Assembly: GCF_913055755.1 (NCBI RefSeq)
Contig: NZ_CAJXKH010000038.1
Coordinates: 1 to 33,568, forward strand
From: an uncultured Microbulbifer sp.
Lineage (GTDB): Bacteria; Pseudomonadota; Gammaproteobacteria; Pseudomonadales; Cellvibrionaceae
Direction: 5' to 3'
DNA length: 33,568 bases
Positions within the stretch are counted from its first letter, which is position 1; each line of letters starts with the position of its first letter. A model generated the notes under the pieces. The model did not search any database. It was not told the DNA's origin and saw nothing but the letters and a program-made list of their open reading frames with translations. Made by a program: the position numbers and the translations under genes. Positions 24,815-32,848 of the stretch are shown here, piece by piece.

Positions 24815-26695
24815 ATGGCATTACTGCAGATTTCCGAACCCGGCCAGACCCCCGAACCCCACCAGCGCAAGCGCGCGGTGGGTATCGACCTGGGCACCAC
24901 CAATTCCCTGGTGGCGACCGTGCGCAGCGGATCCGCAGAGGCGCTGGCGGCGGAAGACGGCAGCGTGATCCTGCCCTCCGCAGTGCGTTACAGCGGCGCC
25001 GGTGTCGAGGTGGGGCTGGCGGCGCGCGCAGCAGCGGGCGACGACCCCTACAACACCCTGATTTCCATCAAGCGTTTGATGGGCCGCGGCCTCGCGGACA
25101 TCAAGAGTTTCGGTGAACAGCTGCCGTACAGGTTTGCGGAAGACCGGGGTGGTATGCCATCCATCGAGACCGCGGCGGGCGCGGTGAACCCGGTGCAGGT
25201 TTCCGCGGAGATCCTCAGAGTGCTGGCCAAGCGCGGTGCGGATTCCCTCGGCGGCGCCCTGGACGGGGCCGTGATCACGGTGCCGGCCTATTTCGATGAG
25301 GCCCAGCGCCAGGCCACCAAAGACGCGGCACAGCTGGCGGGGCTCAAGGTGCTGCGCTTGCTGAATGAGCCCACTGCAGCGGCGGTGGCCTATGGCCTGG
25401 ACAAGTCCGAAGGTGGCGGCGACGTGGCGGACAAGACCGTGGCGGTCTACGACCTCGGCGGCGGTACCTTTGATATTTCCATCCTGAGCCTTTCCCGCGG
25501 TGTGTTTGAAGTGCTCTCCACCGGTGGCGACAGCGCCCTGGGCGGGGACGATTTCGACCGGGTGATCGGCGAGTGGATGGCCGCGGAAGCGGGACTCGGC
25601 AACGATCTGGATGCGGCTACCCAGCGCAAGCTGCTGAACGCCGCCTGTGCGGCCAAGGAGGCGCTGGCGCAGGAAACCGTGGTACCGGTTGCCTACGGCA
25701 ATTGGGCCGGCGAGTTGAGCCGGGAGAAGCTGGCGGAGCTGCTGGACCCCCTGATCAGCAAGACCCTGCGCGCGTGCAAACGCGCCCTGCGCGATGCGGA
25801 CCTGTCTGCGGAGGATATTGCCGAGGTGGTGCTGGTGGGTGGGTCTACCAGAACCCTGCGGGTGCGCGAGCGGGTAGAGGAGTTTTTCGCGCGCGAGCCC
25901 CACGCGGATATCGATCCGGACCAGGTGGTGGCCATCGGCGCGGCGCTGCAGGCGGATGTGCTGGTGGGCAACAAGTCCCGCGAGGACCTGCTGTTGCTGG
26001 ATGTGATCCCGCTGTCCCTGGGGATCGAGACCATGGGTGGTTTGACGGAGAAGCTGATTCACCGCAATACCACGATTCCGGTGGCCAAGGCCCAGGAGTT
26101 CACCACCTTCAAGGACGGCCAGACCGCGATGGCGATTCACGTGGTGCAGGGGGAGCGCGAGCTGGTCAGTGACTGCCGTTCCCTGGCGCGCTTCGAGCTG
26201 CGCGGCATTCCGCCAATGGTGGCCGGTGCGGCCCATATCCGGGTGACTTTCCAGGTGGATGCGGACGGCCTGTTGTCGGTGACGGCGATGGAGAAGAGCA
26301 GCGGGGTGGCTGCGGAAATCACGGTGAAGCCGTCCTACGGCCTTGAGGATTCCGATATCACCCGCATGTTGCAGGAGTCCTATACCCACGCCGAGGAAGA
26401 TATTGCGGCGCGGGCGCTGCGCGAGGCCCAGGTGGAGGCGGAGCGCACTCTGGAGGCGATGCTGGTGGCGCTGACGGAGGACGGTGCGGAGCTGCTCAGT
26501 GAGGAGGAACTGGGTGCTCTGGAGCGGGCGATGGAGGCGCTGCGACTGGCGCACAATGGCGGTACTGCGGAGGAGATCCACAAGCGTATCGAGTCGCTGA
26601 ACGAGCTGTCGGAGCCGTATGCGGCGCGCCGTATGGACAAGTCCATCAAGCGGGCGATGCAGGGCCACAGCCTGGACGAATTTGATAAACCCTGA
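24815..26695 (+). CDS. hscA: Hsp70-type chaperone HscA for Fe-S cluster transfer
   Basis: A specialised Hsp70 that binds the LPPVK motif of IscU and, with HscB, drives cluster release using ATP. 626 residues (E. coli 616). The nucleotide-binding domain has [13 protein letters not shown] at about 24-36, [13 protein letters not shown] and [13 protein letters not shown]. The substrate domain begins around [18 protein letters not shown], followed by a helical lid rich in Glu and Ala. The C-terminus lacks the EEVD of eukaryotic Hsp70, as expected. The start at 24815 lies 9 nt after hscB. A very long ORF on the opposite strand is a composition artefact. Confidence 0.97.
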   Translation: MALLQISEPGQTPEPHQRKRAVGIDLGTTNSLVATVRSGSAEALAAEDGSVILPSAVRYSGAGVEVGLAARAAAGDDPYNTLISIKRLMGRGLADIKSFGEQLPYRFAEDRGGMPSIETAAGAVNPVQVSAEILRVLAKRGADSLGGALDGAVITVPAYFDEAQRQATKDAAQLAGLKVLRLLNEPTAAAVAYGLDKSEGGGDVADKTVAVYDLGGGTFDISILSLSRGVFEVLSTGGDSALGGDDFDRVIGEWMAAEAGLGNDLDAATQRKLLNAACAAKEALAQETVVPVAYGNWAGELSREKLAELLDPLISKTLRACKRALRDADLSAEDIAEVVLVGGSTRTLRVRERVEEFFAREPHADIDPDQVVAIGAALQADVLVGNKSREDLLLLDVIPLSLGIETMGGLTEKLIHRNTTIPVAKAQEFTTFKDGQTAMAIHVVQGERELVSDCRSLARFELRGIPPMVAGAAHIRVTFQVDADGLLSVTAMEKSSGVAAEITVKPSYGLEDSDITRMLQESYTHAEEDIAARALREAQVEAERTLEAMLVALTEDGAELLSEEELGALERAMEALRLAHNGGTAEEIHKRIESLNELSEPYAARRMDKSIKRAMQGHSLDEFDKP

Positions 26696-26737
26696 GCTGT
26701 TTTGCGGCTGCAGGATTCGGACAAGAGTTTTTGAGCT

Positions 26738-27076
26738 ATGCCTAAGATTGTTTTTTTGCCCCACGCGGAACTCTGCCCGGAAGGGAAGGTGATTGAGGTG
26801 GAGCCGGGTGTCAGTGTGTGTGACGCTGCGCTGCAGCACGGGGTGGAGATTGAGCACGCGTGTGAGAAGTCCTGTGCGTGTACGACTTGCCATGTGATTG
26901 TGCGGGAGGGGTTTGATTCTCTGGGTGAGCCCGATGAGCTGGAGGAGGATCTGCTGGATAAGGCCTGGGGTCTTGAGCCGGAGTCCCGTCTTTCCTGTCA
27001 GGCGATTGTGGATGAGGAGGATCTGGTGGTGGAGATTCCGAAGTACACGATCAATCAGGTTTCGGAGAAGCACTGA
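26738..27076 (+). CDS. fdx: ISC-type 2Fe-2S ferredoxin
   Basis: An adrenodoxin-type ferredoxin that supplies electrons for Fe-S assembly. 112 residues (E. coli 111). Cluster ligands Cys42, Cys48, Cys51 and Cys87 are at E. coli positions (HACEKSCACTTCHVIV and RLSCQAIV); Cys46 is an extra, non-ligand residue in the loop. The surface is strongly acidic (DELEEDLLDKAW). The start is ATG 26738, 42 bp after hscA. Confidence 0.97.
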   Translation: MPKIVFLPHAELCPEGKVIEVEPGVSVCDAALQHGVEIEHACEKSCACTTCHVIVREGFDSLGEPDELEEDLLDKAWGLEPESRLSCQAIVDEEDLVVEIPKYTINQVSEKH

Positions 27077-27086
27077 GGAGGCGCTC

Positions 27087-27281
27087 ATGAAGTGGACGGA
27101 TATTCACGATATTGCCATTGAGCTGGCGGACGGCCATCCGGATGTGGATCCGATGCGGGTCAATTTTGTCGACCTGCGCAAGTGGGTGATGGATCTACCG
27201 GATTTTGACGATGATCCCGACCGCTGCGGCGAGAAGATCCTGGAGGCCATTCAGGCTGCGTGGATTGAAGAGGCCGAGTAA
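27087..27281 (+). CDS. iscX: Fe-S assembly protein IscX
   Basis: A small acidic protein (64 residues) that binds IscS and iron and tunes the rate of cluster assembly. MKWTDIHDIAIELADGHPDVDP and FVDLRKWVMDLPDFDDDP are the family's hallmark stretches. A GAGGAGG site lies about 6 nt before the ATG at 27087; the open frame upstream overlaps fdx out of register and is not coding. It is the last gene of the isc run and is followed by a large hairpin repeat. Confidence 0.97.
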   Translation: MKWTDIHDIAIELADGHPDVDPMRVNFVDLRKWVMDLPDFDDDPDRCGEKILEAIQAAWIEEAE

Positions 27282-27302
27282 AGCGGGGGTTGTAGATAGT
27301 TG

Positions 27303-27422
27303 GGTGGCGGTGCCGCTACCGGGTGCAGCCTTGCGAGACACGCCGTGAACCCATCCATGGGGGCTCTGCACCGGCATCCATGCCGGTGAAGGTCTCACAA
27401 GGCTACACCCGGTATCGCCACC
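27303..27422. repeat. Large hairpin (cruciform-type) intergenic repeat, copy 2
   Basis: 23-nt arms (27317-27339 and 27392-27414) pair at 21 positions, flanked by a further 7-bp stem (27303-27309 with 27416-27422). They enclose an 8-bp hairpin (27369-27376 with 27381-27388). The core CTTGCGAGACACG and AACCCATCCATGGGGGCTCT is shared with copy 1. It lies just after iscX and may end the isc transcript. Confidence 0.85.
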
Positions 27423-27559
27423 TTCGCTTTTACCTCTGAATTCCCGGGAGCTGCGCCTTCGCATCCAAGTTCGACACACGTATGAACCTCTGGTCGCTTT
27501 TTGTGACCGACTTCGACCATTCGGGCACATCTACAGTACAAAGTTCACACAACACCGCG

Positions 27560-27565
27560 TATAAT
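27560..27565 (+). promoter_or_regulatory. Consensus -10 box between iscX and ndk
   Basis: A perfect TATAAT followed by CCGCGC, with a start site expected near 27572. The -35 region is weak (TACAAA-like at about 17-18 bp). Confidence 0.55.
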
Positions 27566-27571
27566 CCGCGC

Positions 27572-27657
27572 TCCGCGAGTCAGCTATTGATCAATAGATA
27601 GCCAGTTCGCGCTAAATCGAGAATTCAGGGAAGAGCAACTCCGGTGGTTGCTCTTTT
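27572..27657 (+). ncRNA. Candidate short transcript: small RNA or ndk leader with attenuator
   Basis: About 85 nt between the TATAAT box and an intrinsic terminator, with no ORF. It contains a perfect 14-bp palindrome (CTATTGATCAATAG, 27585-27598) and a further imperfect pairing of the GCGAGTCAGCTAT and TAGCCAGTTCGC flanks. It lies about 70 nt before ndk on the same strand, so it could be a separate small RNA or an ndk leader with an early terminator. Confidence 0.4.
27631..27656 (+). terminator. Intrinsic terminator upstream of ndk
   Basis: A 9-bp stem (27631-27639 with 27647-27655), a 7-nt loop and a T run. A 14-bp palindrome (GATACTTAAGTATC, 27665-27678) and a repeated AAACGT follow in the ndk promoter region. 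Confidence 0.7.
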
Positions 27658-27725
27658 CGTATCTGATACTTAAGTATCTGTTTTTAAACGTTAATTTTTA
27701 CTAAACGTCATATTTGGAGAAAACC

Positions 27726-28151
27726 ATGGCCCAGGAACGCACTCTGTCCATCATCAAGCCGGACGCAGTAGCCAAGAACGTAATCGGTGAGATCGAGAGC
27801 CGTTTTGAGAAAGCCGGTCTGCGCATTGTTGCCATGAAGATGGTTCAGCTGTCTCAGGAGAAGGCTGAAGGTTTCTACGCCGAGCACAAAGAGCGTCCTT
27901 TCTTCAAGGATCTGGTTGAGTTCATGACTTCCGGTCCGGTTGTGGTTCAGGTTCTGGAAGGCGAGAACGCGATTCTGGCTAACCGCGATCTGATGGGCGC
28001 TACCAACCCGAAGGAAGCGGAAGCTGGCACTATCCGTGCAGACTTCGCTGACAGCATCGATGCGAACGCGGTACACGGTTCCGACAGCCCGGCTTCTGCC
28101 GAGCGTGAGGTGAGCTACTTCTTCTCTGCTGAAGAAATCTGCGCACGCTAA
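27726..28151 (+). CDS. ndk: Nucleoside-diphosphate kinase
   Basis: Transfers the gamma phosphate from ATP to nucleoside diphosphates through a phosphohistidine. 141 residues, close to E. coli (143). It starts [21 protein letters not shown], and the active-site histidine is His117 in [24 protein letters not shown] and [18 protein letters not shown] are typical. GGAGA lies 6 nt before ATG 27726. Its codon use is notably strong in common codons, in line with high expression. It has its own upstream region with a palindrome, separate from the isc genes. Confidence 0.98.
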   Translation: MAQERTLSIIKPDAVAKNVIGEIESRFEKAGLRIVAMKMVQLSQEKAEGFYAEHKERPFFKDLVEFMTSGPVVVQVLEGENAILANRDLMGATNPKEAEAGTIRADFADSIDANAVHGSDSPASAEREVSYFFSAEEICAR

Positions 28152-28178
28152 TTTCCGGGTCTTTTGATCTGGTTGTCG

Positions 28179-28203
28179 TCATCCCGGCGCACGCCGGGAT
28201 CCA
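28179..28203. repeat. REP-like interspersed hairpin element
   Basis: A 9-bp palindromic hairpin (28181-28189 with 28192-28200) in the context GTCATCCCGGCG-CGCCGGGATCCAG. One reverse frame reads WIPACAGMT, the well-known spurious peptide produced by this widespread class of intergenic repeat. A second GC-rich direct repeat (GCGCCGG twice) follows at about 28212-28228. It sits between ndk and rlmN and could also act as a weak terminator. Confidence 0.7.
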
Positions 28204-28276
28204 GTTTTCTGGGCGCCGGCCTGCGCCGGTGCGACGCGGTTGATTTTTCGCATCGACAACGATGCAAGGTGAATCC

Positions 28277-29440
28277 ATGACTGACGTACAGGCTGTACAA
28301 GCCGAAACCGCACAAGTAGAAAGAGTCAATCTGCTGGGCCTGTCGCTGGACAAGCTTGCGGACTTTTTTGCCGGTTTGGGCGAGAAGCGCTTCCGCGCGG
28401 TACAGGTGCTGAAGTGGATCCACCAGAGCGGTGTGGACGATTTCGAGCAGATGACCAATGTCAGCAAGGCGATGCGGGCCAGGCTGGCGGAGATTGCCGA
28501 GGTCCGTGCACCGAAGGTCCTGAAGCAGATGGATTCCTCCGATGGCACCCGCAAGTGGCTGATCGAGGTGACCGGTGGCAATGTGATCGAGACGGTGTAT
28601 ATCCCGGACGGCGATCGCGGCACCCTGTGTGTGTCCTCCCAGGTGGGCTGCTCTTTGGACTGCAGTTTCTGTGCAACTGGCAAGCAGGGCTTTAACCGCG
28701 ACCTGACTGCGGCCGAGATCATCGGCCAGGTGTGGATTGCGTGTAAGTCTTTTGGTCAGTTGCAGCCGAATGGTCCCCGCAAGGTGACCAATGTGGTGAT
28801 GATGGGCATGGGCGAGCCCCTGCTCAATTTCGACAATGTGGTCGATGCCATGAACCTGATGATGGAAGACAATGCCTACGGCATTTCCAAGCGTCGGGTG
28901 ACCCTGAGTACTTCCGGTGTGGTGCCGGCGCTGGACCGCCTGGCACAGGTGACCGATGTGAGCCTGGCGATTTCCCTGCACGCGCCCAATGACGAGCTGC
29001 GCAATGTGCTGGTGCCGATCAACAAGAAGTATCCCATCGCCATGCTGCTCGACAGCGCCAAGCGCTATATCGAGAATATGCCGGACAATCATCGCAAGAT
29101 GACCATCGAGTACACCATGATCCGGGAGGTGAACGACCGCCCGGAACACGCCGAACAGCTGGCGGAGTTGCTGCGTGATGTGCCGGTGAAGATAAATCTG
29201 ATACCCTTCAATCCGTTTGAGCTGTCCGACTATCAGCGGGTCAGCAACAACGCTTTGCGACGTTTTCAACAGATTTTGTTGGACGAAGGCTATACCGTAA
29301 CCGTGCGTACCACCCGGGGCGATGATATCGCTGCGGCCTGTGGTCAGCTGGCGGGCCAGGTAAACGATCGCACCCGTCGCTCCGAGCGCTATCGCAATGC
29401 GAACGCCGAGCGTCCCGTACGTATCGTCAACCAGGTCTGA
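28277..29440 (+). CDS. rlmN: Dual-specificity 23S rRNA/tRNA adenine C2-methyltransferase RlmN
   Basis: A radical-SAM enzyme that methylates C2 of A2503 in 23S rRNA and A37 in some tRNAs. With the start at ATG 28277 the protein has 387 residues, and the cluster cysteines fall at 125, 129 and 132 (CSLDCSFC). The two further conserved cysteines fall at 118 and 355 (AACGQLAGQ). All of these equal E. coli numbering, which supports this start over the ATG at 28262, as does an AAGGTGA site just before it. The substrate-loop region [14 protein letters not shown] and [17 protein letters not shown] are typical. Conserved neighbour of ndk and pilF. Confidence 0.97.
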   Translation: MTDVQAVQAETAQVERVNLLGLSLDKLADFFAGLGEKRFRAVQVLKWIHQSGVDDFEQMTNVSKAMRARLAEIAEVRAPKVLKQMDSSDGTRKWLIEVTGGNVIETVYIPDGDRGTLCVSSQVGCSLDCSFCATGKQGFNRDLTAAEIIGQVWIACKSFGQLQPNGPRKVTNVVMMGMGEPLLNFDNVVDAMNLMMEDNAYGISKRRVTLSTSGVVPALDRLAQVTDVSLAISLHAPNDELRNVLVPINKKYPIAMLLDSAKRYIENMPDNHRKMTIEYTMIREVNDRPEHAEQLAELLRDVPVKINLIPFNPFELSDYQRVSNNALRRFQQILLDEGYTVTVRTTRGDDIAAACGQLAGQVNDRTRRSERYRNANAERPVRIVNQV

Positions 29441-29511
29441 TACTTGCATCGCCGAACTTTGTACGGCGTGCGCCAGTGAACTACGCACCCGATAACAACA
29501 AGGTGAGGCTC

Positions 29512-30297
29512 GTGTTAGCAAGAATTTCCAATCCGGCGGCTCTCGCCGGATTACTGCTTACCCTGGTACTGGGCGGTTGTGTAACCACCGGTCCCGGCGG
29601 CAAAGAGGTCGATCTCGACAAGGCCCGTAAAACCCACGTGCAGCTGGGGCTGCGCTACCTCCAGAGCGGCGACAACCGCGAGGCCGCCCGCCACCATTTC
29701 CAGGAGGCGCTGAAGCTGGGCAAGCGAGACCCGGAGGCCCACCACGGCCTGGCCCTGCTGTACCAGGTGGATGGCGAGCTGGATGTGGCCGAGGAGCATT
29801 TCAAAAAGGCGCTGCGCTACGACAGTGCGTTTTCCATGGCGCGGGTCAATTACGGGGTTTTCCTGTATCAGCAGGAGCGCTACCGCGATGCCCGGGAGCA
29901 GTTCCAGGTTGCATCGGAAGACCTGACCTACAACCGTCGTTCCTACGCACTGGCCAACCTGGGCCGCGCGGAGCTGCGCCTGGGGGATGCGGACGCTGCC
30001 GAACAGGCGTTCCAGCGGTCGCTGGCCCTGAGCCCCAACCTGCCGGTGGCGCTGCTGGAGCTGGCGGAACTCAAATTTGCCGACAAGAACTACGAGCAGG
30101 CAAAACACTACCTGGACCGTTTCAGTGAGCGGAACCGCCAGGTGCCCCAGTCCCTGTGGCTGGGGATCCGGATCGAAAAAATCTTCGGCAATCGGGACAA
30201 GGAGCGGAGCTACGCCCTGGCGCTGAAAAACCTCTTTCCCTATTCAGAGGAATCTCTGAAGTACAAGAAGATGGTGGCCGAAAATGAGCAGCCCTGA
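29512..30297 (+). CDS. pilF: Type IV pilus biogenesis/stability lipoprotein PilF (PilW)
   Basis: An outer-membrane lipoprotein (pilotin) that helps the PilQ secretin reach and assemble in the outer membrane. From GTG 29512 the protein has 261 residues, with a signal peptide ending in LVLGGC (lipidated Cys23). About six TPR repeats follow (first HVQLGLRYLQSGDNREAARHHFQEAL, last near FADKNYEQAKHYLDRF). I chose GTG 29512 because AAGGTGAG lies just before it and the signal then has normal length; GTG 29476 or 29503 in frame are alternatives. No other pilus genes lie in the window. It overlaps rodZ by 14 nt. Confidence 0.9.
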   Translation: MLARISNPAALAGLLLTLVLGGCVTTGPGGKEVDLDKARKTHVQLGLRYLQSGDNREAARHHFQEALKLGKRDPEAHHGLALLYQVDGELDVAEEHFKKALRYDSAFSMARVNYGVFLYQQERYRDAREQFQVASEDLTYNRRSYALANLGRAELRLGDADAAEQAFQRSLALSPNLPVALLELAELKFADKNYEQAKHYLDRFSERNRQVPQSLWLGIRIEKIFGNRDKERSYALALKNLFPYSEESLKYKKMVAENEQP

Positions 30298-31327
30298 ATC
30301 CACAGCCCGCGTTATGGAAGAGGCGGCTGAAGTAACCACCGGCCAGACCGCCGGCAGCCTGATTGCCAGCGCCCGCGAGTCCGCGGGGCTGAGCGTGGAC
30401 GAGCTCGCCGGGCGCATGTGCATGACCCCGAGCAAGCTGCGCCACCTGGAACAGGACGACTTTGAACGCCTCGCCGGCGCTACTTATGTGCGCGGTTACC
30501 TGCGCAATACCTGCAAGGAGCTCGGCATTGACGCCGCGCCGGTGCTGGAGGCGTTCGAGCGCCAGCTGCCAGCGCAGGTGAAAACCGACACGGTCCCCCA
30601 GCCGCCCCGCGGTCCGGTGATCGGTCACGGCAAACAATCGTCCGGTGGTGGCCTGTTTCGCCCGATGTTGCTGGTCGCCATGGTCGCTGCGGCGGGTGGC
30701 TACTGGTGGATCAACCAGGGCGCTGCGGACCTGAGACTGCCGCGGGCCGCGGTAGCCGCCATTCAGGCGGATTCAGTTCAGGCGGAAACAGTTCAGGCGG
30801 AAGTCGCGCAGCCACAGGCGAGCGAACCCGCAGCCCCGGCGGCAGACCCGTACGCTGCAGCGGTGGTGGACGCAGCGGAAGTGACAGAAGCGCTTCCGGA
30901 ATCCTCCGCCCAGCTGGAAACCGCAAGCGCCCCGGAATCAGAGCCGGAATTGGAACCGGAACCGCAGCAGGTCGCCGCAGCGGAGCAGGCTCCCGAGGCC
31001 CCGGAGCAGGTGGCACAGGTCGCGCAGCAAGAAGTTGCCGAACCTGTCGCAGCCGCGCCCCGCCAGCTGTCCGCCGAGGACGAACTGGTCGAAAGCCTCG
31101 CGATGACCTTCACCGAGGAGTCCTGGGTGGAAGTCAGCGACGCCAGCGGTGCCAAGCTGCTGTCAAAGCTGCAGCCCGCGGGCTCCAGTGTGGAGCTGGA
31201 AGGCGAGGCGCCGTTCAACCTGATGCTGGGTAACGCTGCCGGTGCCGTGGTGAGCTATCGCGGGGAAGTGGTCGATACCGCGCCCCGGGGCAATCGCCGC
31301 ACCCGCAAGCTGACCGTCGGCGGCTGA
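30284..31327 (+). CDS. rodZ: RodZ-like cytoskeletal membrane protein
   Basis: A bitopic inner-membrane protein that links MreB to the cell-wall elongation machinery and keeps rod shape. 347 residues. A cytosolic Xre-type helix-turn-helix domain spans about 20-90 (LIASARESAGLSVDELAGRM to YVRGYLRNTCKELGI). A TM segment follows at about 125-143, then a long Ala/Glu/Gln/Pro-rich periplasmic linker (about 150-265). The C-terminal DUF4115-type domain contains FTEESWVEVSDASGAKLL and EGEAPFNLMLGNA. The ATG at 30284 lies inside the end of pilF, so translation is probably coupled. The low-complexity linker is the main source of length variation. Confidence 0.93.
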   Translation: MSSPESTARVMEEAAEVTTGQTAGSLIASARESAGLSVDELAGRMCMTPSKLRHLEQDDFERLAGATYVRGYLRNTCKELGIDAAPVLEAFERQLPAQVKTDTVPQPPRGPVIGHGKQSSGGGLFRPMLLVAMVAAAGGYWWINQGAADLRLPRAAVAAIQADSVQAETVQAEVAQPQASEPAAPAADPYAAAVVDAAEVTEALPESSAQLETASAPESEPELEPEPQQVAAAEQAPEAPEQVAQVAQQEVAEPVAAAPRQLSAEDELVESLAMTFTEESWVEVSDASGAKLLSKLQPAGSSVELEGEAPFNLMLGNAAGAVVSYRGEVVDTAPRGNRRTRKLTVGG

Positions 31328-31413
31328 CCCGGTATTCCCGATTCCCGATCAATTTCCCGGCCAGCAGGCCGGCTCCGAGGGCGCAGCCTCTGTAGGTTTG
31401 CGCCCAATCTCTC

Positions 31414-31419
31414 TATAAT
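31414..31419 (+). promoter_or_regulatory. Candidate -10 box of the ispG promoter
   Basis: A perfect TATAAT about 80 nt before the ispG ATG, with no good -35 at 17 bp (TGTAGG). A 6-bp hairpin (31357-31362 with 31367-31372) lies between rodZ and this box and has no T tract. Confidence 0.5.
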
Positions 31420-31497
31420 CCTCCCCCGGTTTTTATCTATGTTCCGGACCCGTCGGTCGACGGTCCCGGGCAACCTAACAGTCGCAGGGTTTACGCT

Positions 31498-32619
31498 ATG
31501 CAATTCGAGTCACCCATAGTTCGCCGCGTGTCACGCCAGATCATGGTGGGCAATGTGCCGGTTGGTGGCGGTGCGCCGATTTCGGTGCAGAGCATGACCA
31601 ATACCGAGACCTGCGATGTGGCCGCCACCGTGGCGCAGATCCAGCGCCTGGAACAGGCGGGCGCGGATATCGTGCGGGTTTCGGTACCGTCCATGGACGC
31701 CGCCGAGGCATTCGGCGAGATCAAGAAGCAGGTGAGCGTACCGCTGGTGGCGGACATTCACTTCGATTACCGCATCGCCCTGCGGGTGGCGGACCTGGGG
31801 GTGGACTGCCTGCGCATCAACCCGGGCAATATCGGCCGCGAGAAGCGCATCCGCGCGGTAGTCGACAAGGCCCGCGACCTGAATATCCCGATCCGCATCG
31901 GCGTCAACGCCGGTTCCCTGGAAAAGGACCTGCAGAAGAAATACGGCGAGCCCACCCCGGACGCGCTGGTGGAATCCGCCCTGCGCCACGTGGACATCCT
32001 CGACAGCCTGGACTTCCAGGACTTCAAGGTGAGCGTGAAGGCGTCGGATATCTTTATGGCCACCGCCGCCTACCGCAAGCTGGCGAGCCAGATCGAGCAG
32101 CCCCTGCACCTGGGCATCACCGAAGCCGGTGGCCTGCGTGCCGGCACCGTGAAATCCGCCATCGGCCTGGGTGCACTGCTGCTGGACGGCATCGGCGATA
32201 CCCTGCGGATTTCCCTGGCGGCGGACCCGGTGGAAGAGGTGAAGGTGGGCTGGGACCTGCTCAAGAGCCTGCGCCTGCGCACCAAGGGCATCAACTTTAT
32301 TGCCTGCCCCAGCTGCTCGCGCCAGAACTTCGACGTGGTGAAGACCATGAACGAGCTGGAGACCCGCCTCGAGGACATCACCACCCCGCTGGATGTGGCG
32401 GTGATCGGCTGTATCGTCAACGGCCCCGGGGAAGCGAAAGAGGCGGATATCGGCCTCGCCGGTGGTACCCCCAGCCACGCGATCTACGTGGACGGCCAGC
32501 CGGACCGCAAATTCAAGAATGACAATCTGGTGGATGATCTGGAACAACTGATCCGCGAAAAGGCGGCAGCCAAGGCGGAGCAGGAAGCGAGCATCATTGC
32601 CAAAGAAACCATCGACTGA
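31498..32619 (+). CDS. ispG: 4-hydroxy-3-methylbut-2-enyl diphosphate synthase IspG
   Basis: The penultimate step of the MEP isoprenoid pathway: reductive conversion of MEcPP to HMBPP using a 4Fe-4S cluster. 373 residues (E. coli 372). The cluster ligands Cys270, Cys273 (CPSCSRQNF), Cys305 and Glu312 ([14 protein letters not shown]) are all at E. coli positions. The N-terminal TIM-barrel part has [18 protein letters not shown] and [11 protein letters not shown]. The C-terminus is a short charged tail. The start is ATG 31498, preceded by an AGGG-type site. Confidence 0.97.
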   Translation: MQFESPIVRRVSRQIMVGNVPVGGGAPISVQSMTNTETCDVAATVAQIQRLEQAGADIVRVSVPSMDAAEAFGEIKKQVSVPLVADIHFDYRIALRVADLGVDCLRINPGNIGREKRIRAVVDKARDLNIPIRIGVNAGSLEKDLQKKYGEPTPDALVESALRHVDILDSLDFQDFKVSVKASDIFMATAAYRKLASQIEQPLHLGITEAGGLRAGTVKSAIGLGALLLDGIGDTLRISLAADPVEEVKVGWDLLKSLRLRTKGINFIACPSCSRQNFDVVKTMNELETRLEDITTPLDVAVIGCIVNGPGEAKEADIGLAGGTPSHAIYVDGQPDRKFKNDNLVDDLEQLIREKAAAKAEQEASIIAKETID

Positions 32620-32638
32620 GCCGGGCGTTGCCGGGACC

Positions 32639-32820
32639 GCGGAGCTTTTATTGAAGCTGAAGGTTCTAGCTCCGCTTTGCGGACGCAGTCCGCACCCAGA
32701 ATTTTGACGCGTGCAACGCACGCGAAGCGGAGCTGGAGCTCCGCGCTCCAAAAAATTGTCAGTTGTAGGGTGGATAAGCGCAGCGCATCCACCACTCGGG
32801 GAGCTCCGCGCTCCCGACGC
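32639..32820. repeat. Composite multi-hairpin repeat between ispG and hisS
   Basis: The 8-mer AGCTCCGC or its complement occurs five times (32639-32646, 32668-32675, 32727-32734, 32737-32744, 32802-32809). An outer 10-bp stem (32668-32677 with 32725-32734) encloses two hairpins (32679-32693 and 32709-32723), giving a cloverleaf-like figure. A third hairpin (32769-32793, GGTGGAT-N11-ATCCACC with inner GCGC-A-GCGC) is the common 'GGTGGATAAGCGCAGCGCATCCACC' type of intergenic element. The block ends about 28 nt before the hisS start. Confidence 0.8.
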
Positions 32821-32848
32821 TAACTGGATTTATCAGTAAGGATTAAAC

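Noticed and set aside
24821..27088. 755-codon ORF on the minus strand opposite hscA and fdx
   Set aside because: It is an antisense shadow of hscA/fdx in GC-rich DNA: low-complexity His/Arg/Gln/Leu-rich translation, no ribosome binding site and no family pattern, while the + strand genes are certain.
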